64,000 nucleotides of DNA from Gordonia sp. SID5947 (GTDB lineage: Bacteria > Actinomycetota > Actinomycetes > Mycobacteriales > Mycobacteriaceae). Positions 16,622 to 26,145 of this stretch are shown here, piece after piece. The stretch lies in the NCBI RefSeq assembly GCF_009862785.1, contig NZ_WWHU01000001.1, forward strand, positions 3,658,001 through 3,722,000, given 5' to 3'. How positions within the stretch are numbered: position 1 is the stretch's first letter; each line of letters opens with the position of its first letter. The notes below the pieces were generated by a model. It worked only from the letters and a program-made list of their open reading frames with translations. It was not told the DNA's origin and ran no database searches. The position numbers and the translations under genes were made by a program.

Positions 16622-19051
16622 GTGTCCGACGTCCGGAACACACCGAAGGAGCCTTCGTTGACCGAGCCCCGCACCGATCACGCCGCCTACACCGATGACG
16701 AGCTCGACGCGGACCTGCGATGGTGGGCCGCCGCCAACTACCTGACCGTCGCGCAGATCTATCTGCAGGACAACGTCTTACTGCGCGAACCGCTGACCGC
16801 CGACCACATCAAGCCGCGACTGCTGGGCCACTGGGGCACCAGTCCCGGACTGTCGGCGATCTACACGGTGCTCAATCGAGTGATCCGCGAAACGGATTCG
16901 GAGTGGCTCTACATCACCGGGCCGGGCCACGGAGGACCTGCCCTGGTGGCCAACGTCTACCTCGAGGGCACGTACACCGAGATCTATCCGCATGTGTCGC
17001 GGGATGCGCGGGGTGTGCGCAAGCTGTGCCGCCAGTTCTCCACCCCGGGTGGCATCCCCAGCCACGTCAGCGTGCAGACGCCGGGCAGCATCCACGAGGG
17101 CGGCGAGCTCGGTTACGCCCTCGTCCATGCCGCGGGTGCGGCCTTCGACCATCCCGACCTCACGGTGGTGTGCGTGGTCGGCGACGGCGAGGCGGAGACC
17201 GGCCCGTTGTCGGGGTCGTGGAAGATCCCGGCGTTCCTCAATGCCGCCCGCGACGGTGCGGTGCTACCGATCCTGCATCTCAACGGTGCGAAGATCGCCG
17301 GACCGACGGTCCTCGGCCGCAGCACCGACAGCGAGATCGCCGACTATCTCGGCGGCCAGGGGTGGACTCCGATGTTCGTCGAGGGTGACGACCCGAGGGC
17401 GGTGTTCCGTGATCTGAAGTCGGCAATCGACCAGTCCCACCGGATCATTCGTGACCTTCAGGTGCAGGCACGTGCGGGCGGACCGTCGGTCGGTACCCGA
17501 TGGCCTGCGATCGTGCTGCGCACGCCCAAGGGGTGGACCGGCCCGCACGAGGTGGACGGCGAACTCGTCGAGGGCACGCATCGGGCACATCAGGTGCCGC
17601 TCTCCGGCGTCCGTGAGAATCCCGACCACCTGGGAATCCTCGAGAACTGGTTGCGGTCCTACCGGCCAGACGAGGTCTTCGATGCGTCGGGAGCGGTCGT
17701 CGACGAGGTCGCGGGGCTTGCGCCCGAGGGCGACCGGCGGATGGGCGCGACCCCCTACGCCAACGGCGGTCGGTTGCTGACCCCGCTGAAACTGCCGCCG
17801 ATCGCCCGCTACGCGCTGGAGGTCGACAAGCCGGGTGCCACGATCCACGAGACCACGCGGGTGCTCGGCGAGTACATGCGCGACATCTACTCGGAGAACA
17901 CGGCCGCAGACGACGGCGGCGGCGCCTTCCGGCTGTTCTCTCCCGACGAGACCGCGAGCAATCGCCTGGCCGCGGTGTTCGAGGCGACCGACCGCTGCTG
18001 GCAGCTCCCCACCACCGAACACGACGACAATCTGTCGCAGTCGGGGCGGGTGATGGAGGTGCTGAGCGAACACCTCTGTCAGGGATGGCTGGAGGGGTAC
18101 CTGCTCAGCGGTCGGCACGGGCTCTTCGCCACGTACGAGGCATTTGCGATGGTGAGCGCATCGATGGTCATCCAGCACACCAAGTGGCTGCAACACGCGG
18201 CGACCCTGGACTGGCGTGAACCCGTCGCGTCGTTGAACATCCTGTTGACCTCCACCTGCTGGCGCAACGACCACAACGGTTTCTCCCACCAGGGGCCGGG
18301 GCTGATCGACGCGGTGCTGCCGCTCGCCCCCGACGTGGTACGGATCTGGCTGCCGCCGGATTCCAACTCATTGCTGTCGGTCGCCGAACACTGCTTCCGC
18401 AGCCGCAACCATGTGAACCTCCTCGTCGTCGACAAGCAGCCACACCTGCAGTACCTGTCGCTCGACGAGGCGAACGATCAGGCCGCGGCCGGGATCTCGA
18501 TCTGGCCGTGGGCCGGGACCGAGGGCGACACCGACGACGCCCCCGACATCGTGCTGGCCGGCGCGGGCGATGTACCCACCCAGGAGATCCTCGCCGCGGC
18601 GCAGATCCTGCGCGAATGGGTGCCGTACCTGCGTGTCCGCGTGGTCAACGTGATGGATCTGATGTCGCTGCTACCGCAGGCCGACCACCCGCACGGGTTG
18701 TCCGAGGACGAGTTCGCCGACCTGTTCACCCGGGACGGACATGTGGTGTTCGCGTTTCACGGTTACCCGCGGGCCGTCCACCAACTCCTGCACGGCCAGC
18801 CCGACGCCGGCCGGTTCCACGTGCGTGGTTTCTCGGAGCAGGGCACCACCACCACACCGTTCGACATGGTCGTCCTCAACAAGATGAGCCGCTACCACCT
18901 GGTGATGGAAGCGCTCCGGCGGTCGAGGCGGGTGCCCGAACGATCCGACGAGCTCGTCGAGTTCTGTCATCGGCAACTGGCCCGCCACCACGATCACGTC
19001 CGTGAGTACTTCGAGGATCTGCCAGAGATCCGGGACTGGACGTGGTCTTGA
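16622..19051 (+). CDS. xfp: Phosphoketolase (xylulose-5-phosphate/fructose-6-phosphate)
   Basis: This is a thiamine diphosphate enzyme that cleaves xylulose 5-phosphate (and often fructose 6-phosphate) with phosphate into acetyl phosphate plus a sugar phosphate. At 809 residues it is full length. Visible features are LLGHWGTSPGLSAIY, ITGPGHGGPAL, the VVGDGEAETGPLSGSWK ThDP motif, and the C-terminal segments FSHQGPGLIDAVL and HGYPRAVHQLLHG. I use the GTG start; a TTG at 16658 has a better AAGGAG site and would remove 12 residues. No acetate kinase or phosphotransacetylase gene lies beside it. A long hairpin follows the stop. Confidence 0.95.
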   Translation: MSDVRNTPKEPSLTEPRTDHAAYTDDELDADLRWWAAANYLTVAQIYLQDNVLLREPLTADHIKPRLLGHWGTSPGLSAIYTVLNRVIRETDSEWLYITGPGHGGPALVANVYLEGTYTEIYPHVSRDARGVRKLCRQFSTPGGIPSHVSVQTPGSIHEGGELGYALVHAAGAAFDHPDLTVVCVVGDGEAETGPLSGSWKIPAFLNAARDGAVLPILHLNGAKIAGPTVLGRSTDSEIADYLGGQGWTPMFVEGDDPRAVFRDLKSAIDQSHRIIRDLQVQARAGGPSVGTRWPAIVLRTPKGWTGPHEVDGELVEGTHRAHQVPLSGVRENPDHLGILENWLRSYRPDEVFDASGAVVDEVAGLAPEGDRRMGATPYANGGRLLTPLKLPPIARYALEVDKPGATIHETTRVLGEYMRDIYSENTAADDGGGAFRLFSPDETASNRLAAVFEATDRCWQLPTTEHDDNLSQSGRVMEVLSEHLCQGWLEGYLLSGRHGLFATYEAFAMVSASMVIQHTKWLQHAATLDWREPVASLNILLTSTCWRNDHNGFSHQGPGLIDAVLPLAPDVVRIWLPPDSNSLLSVAEHCFRSRNHVNLLVVDKQPHLQYLSLDEANDQAAAGISIWPWAGTEGDTDDAPDIVLAGAGDVPTQEILAAAQILREWVPYLRVRVVNVMDLMSLLPQADHPHGLSEDEFADLFTRDGHVVFAFHGYPRAVHQLLHGQPDAGRFHVRGFSEQGTTTTPFDMVVLNKMSRYHLVMEALRRSRRVPERSDELVEFCHRQLARHHDHVREYFEDLPEIRDWTWS

Positions 19052-19064
19052 TGGTGGATCGAGC

Positions 19065-19133
19065 CTCCCGCTCCCCCCTTTCGGTCCCGCGCACTCGATC
19101 GAAGGTGCGGGACCGAAACGGGGGAGCGGGAGG
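19065..19133. terminator. Bidirectional terminator hairpin
   Basis: Two long arms, beginning CCTCCCGCTCCCCC and ending GGGGGAGCGGGAGG, pair almost completely through GGTCCCGC/GCGGGACC around a short loop. The hairpin lies between the convergent phosphoketolase and GNAT genes and can end both transcripts. Confidence 0.85.
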
Positions 19134-19141
19134 GGTGGAGA

Positions 19142-19711
19142 TCACAGAGCCAACCGCATCAGCACCCGCGGGAACCCGTTCAGCACCGACGTCGTGTCGG
19201 CCGCCTTGCTGAATCCTGCATCCTCGAACAGTTTTCGCGTCCCGACATAGGCCATCGTCAGGTCGACCTTCTCTCCGCCGTTGTCCACCGGGTAGCCCTC
19301 GACGGCGGGTGCGCCATGGTCGCGGGCGAAGTCGACTGCACCCGCGAGCAGGGGATGGGAGATGCCCTGCTTGCGATGGCCGGGACGGATGCGGATACAC
19401 CACACCGACCACACGTCGAGATCGTCGACGTGCGGAATCTTGCGGTTGCCGGCGAAAGTGGAGTCGGCGCGCGGCGCGACCGCCGCCCAGCCGACCACAT
19501 CGTCGCCGTCGTAGGCGAGGACTCCGGGCGGCGGCTTCTGCCTGCACAGCTCACGGACGTACTCGCCGCGTGCCTCGCGCACGAGTTGCTGATTGCTCTT
19601 GTTCGGAATCCGGTAGCTCAGGCACCAGCACACGTTGGCATCCGGGCGTTTCGGCCCGACCATCGTGCGGACATCGGCGAACGTGGTCGCCGGGCGCACC
19701 TCGATAACCAT
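19142..19711 (-). CDS. GNAT family N-acetyltransferase
   Basis: This 189-residue GNAT protein has the acetyl-CoA pyrophosphate loop IRIRPGHRKQGISHPLLAGA (R-x-x-G-x-x motif) and an N-terminal cysteine-tryptophan segment (NVCWCLSYRIPNKSN) seen in a group of actinobacterial acetyltransferases. The C-terminal EDAGFSKAADT strand completes the fold. The substrate is unknown. The start at MVIEVRPATTF was preferred to one 12 residues earlier, which would run close to the terminator hairpin upstream. Confidence 0.82.
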   Translation of the reverse strand: MVIEVRPATTFADVRTMVGPKRPDANVCWCLSYRIPNKSNQQLVREARGEYVRELCRQKPPPGVLAYDGDDVVGWAAVAPRADSTFAGNRKIPHVDDLDVWSVWCIRIRPGHRKQGISHPLLAGAVDFARDHGAPAVEGYPVDNGGEKVDLTMAYVGTRKLFEDAGFSKAADTTSVLNGFPRVLMRLAL

Positions 19712-19731
19712 GCGATCAACGATGGTCGACA

Positions 19732-19760
19732 GGCCCCCGATCGGCAAGCGATCGGGGGCC
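19732..19760 (-). terminator. Terminator hairpin after the hydrolase gene
   Basis: GGCCCCCGATCG and CGATCGGGGGCC form a perfect 12-base stem around a GCAAG loop. There is no run of U, which is common in actinobacterial terminators. Confidence 0.85.
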
Positions 19761-19798
19761 CGTCAAGTCGTCACGCTCGTGTTGTCACTGTCGTGTCG

Positions 19799-20623
19799 TC
19801 AGGAGCGGAAGAACTCGAGAAGATCCGCGTTGATCGTCGCCGCCTCGGTGGTCGGCATGCCGTGCGGGAACCCGGGGTAGGTCTTGAGGGTGCTGTTGGG
19901 GAGCAACTCCGCAGAGAGCACGCCGGTGTTCTGATACGGCACCACCTGGTCGTCCTCACCGTGCATGACGAGCGTCGGGATGGTGATCTTCTTCAGGTCG
20001 TCGGTGAAGTCGGTCTGAGAGAACGCGACGACGCCGTCGTAGTGAGCCTTGGCGCCGCCCATCATCCCCTGCCGCCACCAGTTGGCGATGACACCTTCGG
20101 ACGGTTCGGCGCCGTCCCGGTTATAGCCGTAGAACGGGCCCTCGGCAAAGGTCCGGAAGAAGTCGGTGCGGCGCGTGGCGACCTGAACCTGGATGTCGTC
20201 GAAGACGTCCTTCGGGATCCCGTCCGGATTGGTGTCGGTCTTGACCATGATCGGGGGAACGGAACTGATCAGAACGGCTTTGGCCGCGCGGTCCTGACCG
20301 TGCTGTGCCAGGTAGTGTGCCACCTCGCCGCCACCGGTCGAATGGCCGACGTGGATCGCGTCGGACAGGTCGAGATGCTCGACGACGGCGGCCAGGTCGG
20401 CGGCGTAATGATCCATGTCGTGTCCGTCGGCGACCTGTGTCGACCGTCCGTGTCCGCGACGATCGTGGGCGATCACCCGGTAGCCCTCCCCGAGGAAGAA
20501 CATCATCTGGGTGTCCCAGTCGTCGGACGAGAGCGGCCACCCATGGCTGAAGACGACAGGCTGGCCGCTGCCCCAGTCCTTGTAGAAGATCTCGACGCCG
20601 TCGGAGGTGGTGATGGTGGGCAT
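19799..20623 (-). CDS. Alpha/beta hydrolase (non-haem chloroperoxidase/arylesterase type)
   Basis: This 274-residue alpha/beta hydrolase has the oxyanion segment FSHGWPLSSDDW, HDRRGHGRS, the nucleophile elbow GHSTGGGEVAHYL, the acid in HGEDDQVVPY and the histidine in YPGFPHGM. This combination is that of cofactor-free chloroperoxidases, which act as esterases or make peracids in vitro. An AAGGAG site precedes the start. It is followed by a clear terminator, so it is probably a single-gene transcript. Upstream lies 173 bases before the GlxA-type regulator gene, in which I see no further gene. Confidence 0.88.
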   Translation of the reverse strand: MPTITTSDGVEIFYKDWGSGQPVVFSHGWPLSSDDWDTQMMFFLGEGYRVIAHDRRGHGRSTQVADGHDMDHYAADLAAVVEHLDLSDAIHVGHSTGGGEVAHYLAQHGQDRAAKAVLISSVPPIMVKTDTNPDGIPKDVFDDIQVQVATRRTDFFRTFAEGPFYGYNRDGAEPSEGVIANWWRQGMMGGAKAHYDGVVAFSQTDFTDDLKKITIPTLVMHGEDDQVVPYQNTGVLSAELLPNSTLKTYPGFPHGMPTTEAATINADLLEFFRS

Positions 20624-20796
20624 GGGGGTGCTCCTTCGAAATGGGTACGACAGTGCTGTGATGTCGCCTGCCGCGCGATGAGATATCCGGTCGTGACCGG
20701 CCATCTCAGTTTGCCGTGATCACAGCGCCCACGGTCCCACTTCACGCGCCAGAAACACCCCCATTTGCGACATCGGCCCGCACCGACGTCGCCAGG

Positions 20797-21801
20797 TCAG
20801 ACCGCGATCGGGGTCGGGGCCGGAGGTGTGGTGGTTGCGAAACGCTGCTGGTACTTGCGGGGCGAGATGCCGATGCGCGCGATGAAGGCGCGTCGCATCA
20901 CTTCGCCGCTGCTGTAGCCGGCAGCCTGGGCGGCCTGGGACACGCTGAAGCCGGCGTGCAGACTCTCGCGAGCCACGTCGAAACGCGCCGCGGCGACGTA
21001 CCCGGCCGGTGTGGTGGACAGTTCGTCGCGGAAGAGTCGAGTGAGTTGCCGAGCGCTCACGTTCACGTGTGCCGCGAGACTACTGACCGTGTGCGGGAGT
21101 CGAGGATTGCCGCGGATGTGGTCGGTCACGGTGCGTACCAGGCTGCTGCGCGGGATCGGGCCACGCAACGAGGCGGAGAACTGCGATTGCCCCCCGCCGC
21201 GCTGCATGTACACGAGAAGTCCCTGCGCCGTCCGACGCGCTACCTCGGCGCCGTGGTCGTCCTCCACCAGGGCAAGGCTCAGATCGATGCCGGCGACCAC
21301 ACCGGCCGAACTGTAGACGTCGCCGTCGCGCACGAAGATCGCGTCCTCGTCGACCCGGATCTCGGGATGGCGATGCGCGAGGTCGGCGGTGAACTTCCAG
21401 TGGGTGGTCGCGGCGCGGCCGTCCAGGAGTCCTGCCGCGGCGAGGACGAAAGAGCCGGTGCAGACCGATGCCAGGCGCCGGGTCCGCGTCGAGAGGTCGA
21501 GAACTGCCTCGATGAGTTCCGGGGTCAGGAACTTGGGCGGTGCGAGTTCGCTGCCGGCGACCAGGACCGTGTCGAACTGACCCGAGCCCGCCACCGGATC
21601 GGTACTCAGTCGAGCATGAACCGACGTCGTCACATCGCCACCAGCGGGTGAGAGGACCACCACATCGTAGTCTCCGGCGTGCTGGTTCGCCTCCACGAAG
21701 ACCTCAGCGGGACCGGAGAAGTCGAGCATCTTGACGCCGTCGAACACGACGATGCCGATCCGACGGCGTGACGGTACCGCGGACAGACCAACAGGCTTCA
21801 T
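20797..21801 (-). CDS. GlxA-type regulator (DJ-1/PfpI domain plus AraC helix-turn-helix)
   Basis: This 334-residue regulator combines an N-terminal DJ-1/PfpI-like domain (IGIVVFDGVKMLDFSGPAEVF, with the nucleophile-elbow cysteine in SVCTGSFVLAAAGLLDG) and a C-terminal AraC DNA-binding domain (VSSLAAHVNVSARQLTRLFR and VSQAAQAAGYSSGEVMRRAF). The start MKPVGLSA was chosen over one 12 codons upstream. Regulators of this kind respond to amine or amidated ligands. Its downstream neighbour on the same strand is the chloroperoxidase-like hydrolase, a plausible target (inference). Confidence 0.88.
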   Translation of the reverse strand: MKPVGLSAVPSRRRIGIVVFDGVKMLDFSGPAEVFVEANQHAGDYDVVVLSPAGGDVTTSVHARLSTDPVAGSGQFDTVLVAGSELAPPKFLTPELIEAVLDLSTRTRRLASVCTGSFVLAAAGLLDGRAATTHWKFTADLAHRHPEIRVDEDAIFVRDGDVYSSAGVVAGIDLSLALVEDDHGAEVARRTAQGLLVYMQRGGGQSQFSASLRGPIPRSSLVRTVTDHIRGNPRLPHTVSSLAAHVNVSARQLTRLFRDELSTTPAGYVAAARFDVARESLHAGFSVSQAAQAAGYSSGEVMRRAFIARIGISPRKYQQRFATTTPPAPTPIAV

Positions 21802-21869
21802 GCGGCCAAATCTAATCGGTCGGGTCCGAAACCGCACAGAGCGCTCATCCCGGGTTCGTGACGGCGAGC

Positions 21870-23261
21870 TCAGTCGAGGAGCTTCTTCTGCACCTTGCCC
21901 ATCGCGTTGCGGGGGAGCGCGTCGACATGGCGGATCTCCCTGGGCCGCTTGTGATGCGACAACTGTGTCGTCACATGATCCACGAGTTCGGCGTCGGGGA
22001 CGCGCTCACCGACCACGTAGGCGACGATCCGCTGCCCGAGGTCGTCGTCGGGCAGGCCGATCACCGCGACCTCGTCGACGGCGGGATGCCCGAGCAGTAC
22101 GGTCTCGATCTCACCGGCCCCGATCCGGAAGCCCCCCGATTTGATCAGGTCGGTCGCACGCCGGCCGACGATGCGGTGCATGCCGTCCCGGTCGATGACT
22201 GCGACGTCACCGGTGGCGAAAAAGCCGTCGGCGAGCCAGGATTCGGCCGTCTTCTCCGGCTGGTTCAGGTAGCCAGACGACATCATCGGGCCACGCACGT
22301 GCAGATCACCGACCGACTCGCCGTCGTGCGGGAGGTCGGCGTCACCCTCGCGCAGCCTGGTCTCCACGCCGGCGAGGGGGACACCGACCCAGCCCGGGCG
22401 GCGTTCCCCGTCGACGCGTGTACTGACTGTGATCATCGTCTCGGTCATGCCATACCGTTCGACGATCTGGTGTCCGGTGAGCTCGCGGATGGTGTCGAAC
22501 ACCGGGACCGGTAACGGGGCACTTCCGGACACAAGGAGCCGAGCCGACGCGAGCCGTCGCGCTGCGGATGGGTCGGTCCCGACGCGGGTCCAGACGGTCG
22601 GGACACCGAAGTACATCGTGGCGCCACGGTCGATGGCGGCGGCGTAGCTCTCTCCCGTCGGCCTGACCGTGTGGATGAGTCGGCCGCCGCGACGCAGCGG
22701 TCCGAGCATGCCGAGGATCAGTCCGTGGACGTGGAAGAGCGGAAGGCCGTGGGCGAGTACGTCATCGGCGGTCCACTGCCAGGCGTCGCCCAGTGCGTCC
22801 ACACCGGCGGCGATGGCGGAGCGGGTGATCGGGACGCCCTTGGGCAGTCCGGTGGTGCCCGAGGTGTACAGGACGAGTGCGGTGGCGGCACCGGGCGGCT
22901 CGGGGTGTCGATGCCAGGATCGGGCATACCGCCGCACCGGGATGACCGGGAGCGTCGGGTCGTCGGGAGCCGAGCCCAGCCAGGCCTGTGCGCCGGAATC
23001 GGTGAGGATGTGCTCGATCTCGCGGGCGCCCGAGTCGGGCGGCACGGGCACCGCGGCGACTCCGGCGATCAGGCAGCCGACGATGGCGAGCACGGTGTCG
23101 GTCGTCGGCCTGGCATGGACAGCCAGGACGCGGGCGCCGGCGATGCGCTCGGCGACGGCGGTCGCCGCGCCCACGAGGTCTTCGCGGGAGAGGCGGTCGT
23201 CGCCGACGGTGATCGCGTCGGCGAGGTCTGGTGCGTCGGGGGTCAGTGTCGGCAGCAGCAC
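21870..23261 (-). CDS. fadD36: Acyl-CoA synthetase FadD36
   Basis: This 463-residue adenylate-forming ligase activates a carboxylic acid to its CoA ester through an acyl-AMP. The ATP motif LVLYTSGTTGLPKGV, the A5 motif VERYGMTET, the A8 region GDVAVIDRDGMHRIVGR and the final lysine motif GKVQKKL are all present. The short length and whole-length resemblance to M. tuberculosis FadD36 as I recall it (SWHRHPEPPG, LVSGSAPLPVPVFD, LGQRIVAYVVGE) support the name. The group is close to MatB malonyl-CoA synthetases, so a short dicarboxylate substrate is possible. No operon partner is evident. Confidence 0.85.
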   Translation of the reverse strand: MLLPTLTPDAPDLADAITVGDDRLSREDLVGAATAVAERIAGARVLAVHARPTTDTVLAIVGCLIAGVAAVPVPPDSGAREIEHILTDSGAQAWLGSAPDDPTLPVIPVRRYARSWHRHPEPPGAATALVLYTSGTTGLPKGVPITRSAIAAGVDALGDAWQWTADDVLAHGLPLFHVHGLILGMLGPLRRGGRLIHTVRPTGESYAAAIDRGATMYFGVPTVWTRVGTDPSAARRLASARLLVSGSAPLPVPVFDTIRELTGHQIVERYGMTETMITVSTRVDGERRPGWVGVPLAGVETRLREGDADLPHDGESVGDLHVRGPMMSSGYLNQPEKTAESWLADGFFATGDVAVIDRDGMHRIVGRRATDLIKSGGFRIGAGEIETVLLGHPAVDEVAVIGLPDDDLGQRIVAYVVGERVPDAELVDHVTTQLSHHKRPREIRHVDALPRNAMGKVQKKLLD

Positions 23262-23362
23262 CCCATCAGCTTCCCACCCGGACGATTCGTCGATGCGTGC
23301 GCGGGGCTGCTATGGTGGGCTCACGTTCACGCGATGCTGTAACTCGCTTGTTGAACCAGAGG

Positions 23363-23387
23363 CCGGGGTGATTACAGAAACCCCCGG
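23363..23387 (-). terminator. Weak hairpin after the NmrA-type gene
   Basis: CCGGGG and CCCCGG can pair around a 13-base loop, followed on the minus strand by no clear U run. It sits between two genes on the same strand and may end the upstream transcript. Confidence 0.35.
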
Positions 23388-23441
23388 TCTTGTCCAAACT
23401 TCCACCGCTTCTCGCGGTACCGCCGAGTGCGTCTGCCGGCC

Positions 23442-24278
23442 TCAGCCGGCGAATCGCACCGCGGCCCAGTCGGCGAAGGATTGCCACCCCACCTCCGGGA
23501 AACGCTCCTGCAGCGCGACGATGTCGACCTGATATCCCTTGTCGCCCAAGAACTCGAACATCGCGCGCATGTCCGGTGATGCGATCCGCTCGGGGTCATA
23601 GGACTCGGCGTGGACCTCATGGCCGAGCACCGGCGACAGTGCTGTCGCCATCTGTTCGGGGGTCACGGAGTCGGAGGCGATGTCGATGCGCTCACCCGCG
23701 TGCGCTTCCGGGTGGGTGAGCAGTCCCACCACGAATCGGCCGAGATCGCGCCGCGACACCTGCTGAAGTGGCTTGTCCGCAGGCATGGCGATCGGCATCA
23801 CGCCGGCCGTCAACGCATCGGGGTCGCCCAGGAGGTTGTCGTAGAAATACGTCGGGCCCACGACCGTGTGCGGGATGTCGGAGTCCGCCAGCAACTGCTC
23901 GACCCGATACTTGCTCTGGAAATGCGGCACGCCGGTGTCACGATCCGCGCTGGCCACCGACGAGAAGACGGGATACGGAACATGCGCCTCGGTCGCGGCG
24001 GCGATGATCGTGGCGCCCTGGGTGATCTCCGCCTCGACGCCGCTCTCGAAAGGGGTGGTGAAGGCGAACACCGCCGTGCTGTCGGTGAAGGCGTCCGTGA
24101 GACCGTCGCCGCTGACCATGTCGGCGACCGCCAGCTCCACGCCGCGGGTGCGGAGTTCCTCGGCGCGCTTCGATGCCGGGTCGCGGACGACGCCGCGCAC
24201 CGGCAGGTCCGCCTCGAGCAATGCGGTGACCACGGCACCACCCTGACCACCGGTTGCTCCGAGTACTACATAGGTCAT
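23442..24278 (-). CDS. NmrA/HSCARG-like NAD(P)-binding protein
   Basis: This 278-residue atypical short-chain dehydrogenase has the NAD(P) motif YVVLGATGGQGGAVVTALL, followed by VRGVVRDPASKRAEELRTRG. The NmrA-type central part (FAFTTPFESGVEAEITQGATI and VFSSVASADRDTGVPHFQSKY) is clear. The canonical catalytic Y-x-x-x-K is partly kept as SKYRVEQLL. Such proteins are redox sensors or quinone reductases. No partner gene is adjacent; it stands next to the tRNA-Ser gene. Confidence 0.82.
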   Translation of the reverse strand: MTYVVLGATGGQGGAVVTALLEADLPVRGVVRDPASKRAEELRTRGVELAVADMVSGDGLTDAFTDSTAVFAFTTPFESGVEAEITQGATIIAAATEAHVPYPVFSSVASADRDTGVPHFQSKYRVEQLLADSDIPHTVVGPTYFYDNLLGDPDALTAGVMPIAMPADKPLQQVSRRDLGRFVVGLLTHPEAHAGERIDIASDSVTPEQMATALSPVLGHEVHAESYDPERIASPDMRAMFEFLGDKGYQVDIVALQERFPEVGWQSFADWAAVRFAG

Positions 24279-24331
24279 GGCTCCACCCTAACCAGCCCGA
24301 CGCGGTGGTCCAGGGGGCCGCACACACGAAA

Positions 24332-24377
24332 GATCCGCAGCCATTCTCATCGACGAGCGAGAGAACGGCTGCGGATC
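24332..24377 (-). terminator. Terminator of tRNA-Ser
   Basis: GATCCGCAGCCATTCTC and GAGAACGGCTGCGGATC pair over 17 bases with one G-U pair, around a 12-base loop. On the minus strand it begins six bases after the tRNA 3' end and is followed by a TCTTTCG stretch. Confidence 0.85.
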
Positions 24378-24382
24378 TCGTG

Positions 24383-24471
24383 TGGCGGAGGATAGGGGAT
24401 TCGAACCCCTGAGGGCTGTTAACCCAACCCGCGTTCCAGGCGAGCGCCATAGGCCACTAGGCGAATCCTCC
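24383..24471 (-). tRNA. tRNA-Ser(GGA)
   Basis: On the minus strand the gene begins GGAGGATTCGCCTAGTGGCC, has the long variable arm of class II tRNAs, the T-loop GGTTCGAATCC and ends with ATCCTCC, a discriminator G and an encoded CCA. The anticodon loop reads CTGGAACG, so the anticodon is GGA for serine codons UCC/UCU. Length is 89 bases with CCA. Confidence 0.95.
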
Positions 24472-24554
24472 ACCGGGGATGATAGCGGCCGAGGGGCGGC
24501 TACCCCAAAACCGGGCGTGACACCCTGCTGGGAAGGGTCGAGACCTCACTTCTC

Positions 24555-24588
24555 GTCAGCGACCTTCCGCACGCGAAAGGTCGCTGAC
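24555..24588. repeat. Perfect 12-bp inverted repeat between tRNA-Ser and SRP RNA
   Basis: GTCAGCGACCTT and AAGGTCGCTGAC are exact inverted copies around a 10-base spacer containing CGCACGCG. It lies in the divergent promoter region of the tRNA and the SRP RNA, about 90 bases from each. It may be a regulatory palindrome or an intergenic repeat family member. Confidence 0.6.
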
Positions 24589-24642
24589 CACAGATGCGGT
24601 CTGGGCATCTCGGGGCCGCCGAGCGTGGCGTCGACCACCGGA

Positions 24643-24673
24643 TTGTCGATCGAGGTGTCCTGCCCGCTACACT
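24643..24673 (+). promoter_or_regulatory. Probable promoter of SRP RNA
   Basis: TTGTCG (-35-like) and TACACT (-10) are 19 bases apart, and the -10 ends seven bases before the first base of the SRP RNA. The -10 fits the TANNNT consensus well; the -35 is weaker. Confidence 0.55.
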
Positions 24674-24680
24674 TGACGGC

Positions 24681-26114
<1,434 letters not shown>

Positions 26115-26145
26115 CCGGACCCGTGCCCGTGACAGCCCGCAGAGC

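Noticed and set aside
19065..19133. A regulatory RNA between xfp and the GNAT gene
   Set aside because: The single long hairpin in a convergent gap is fully explained as a two-way terminator.
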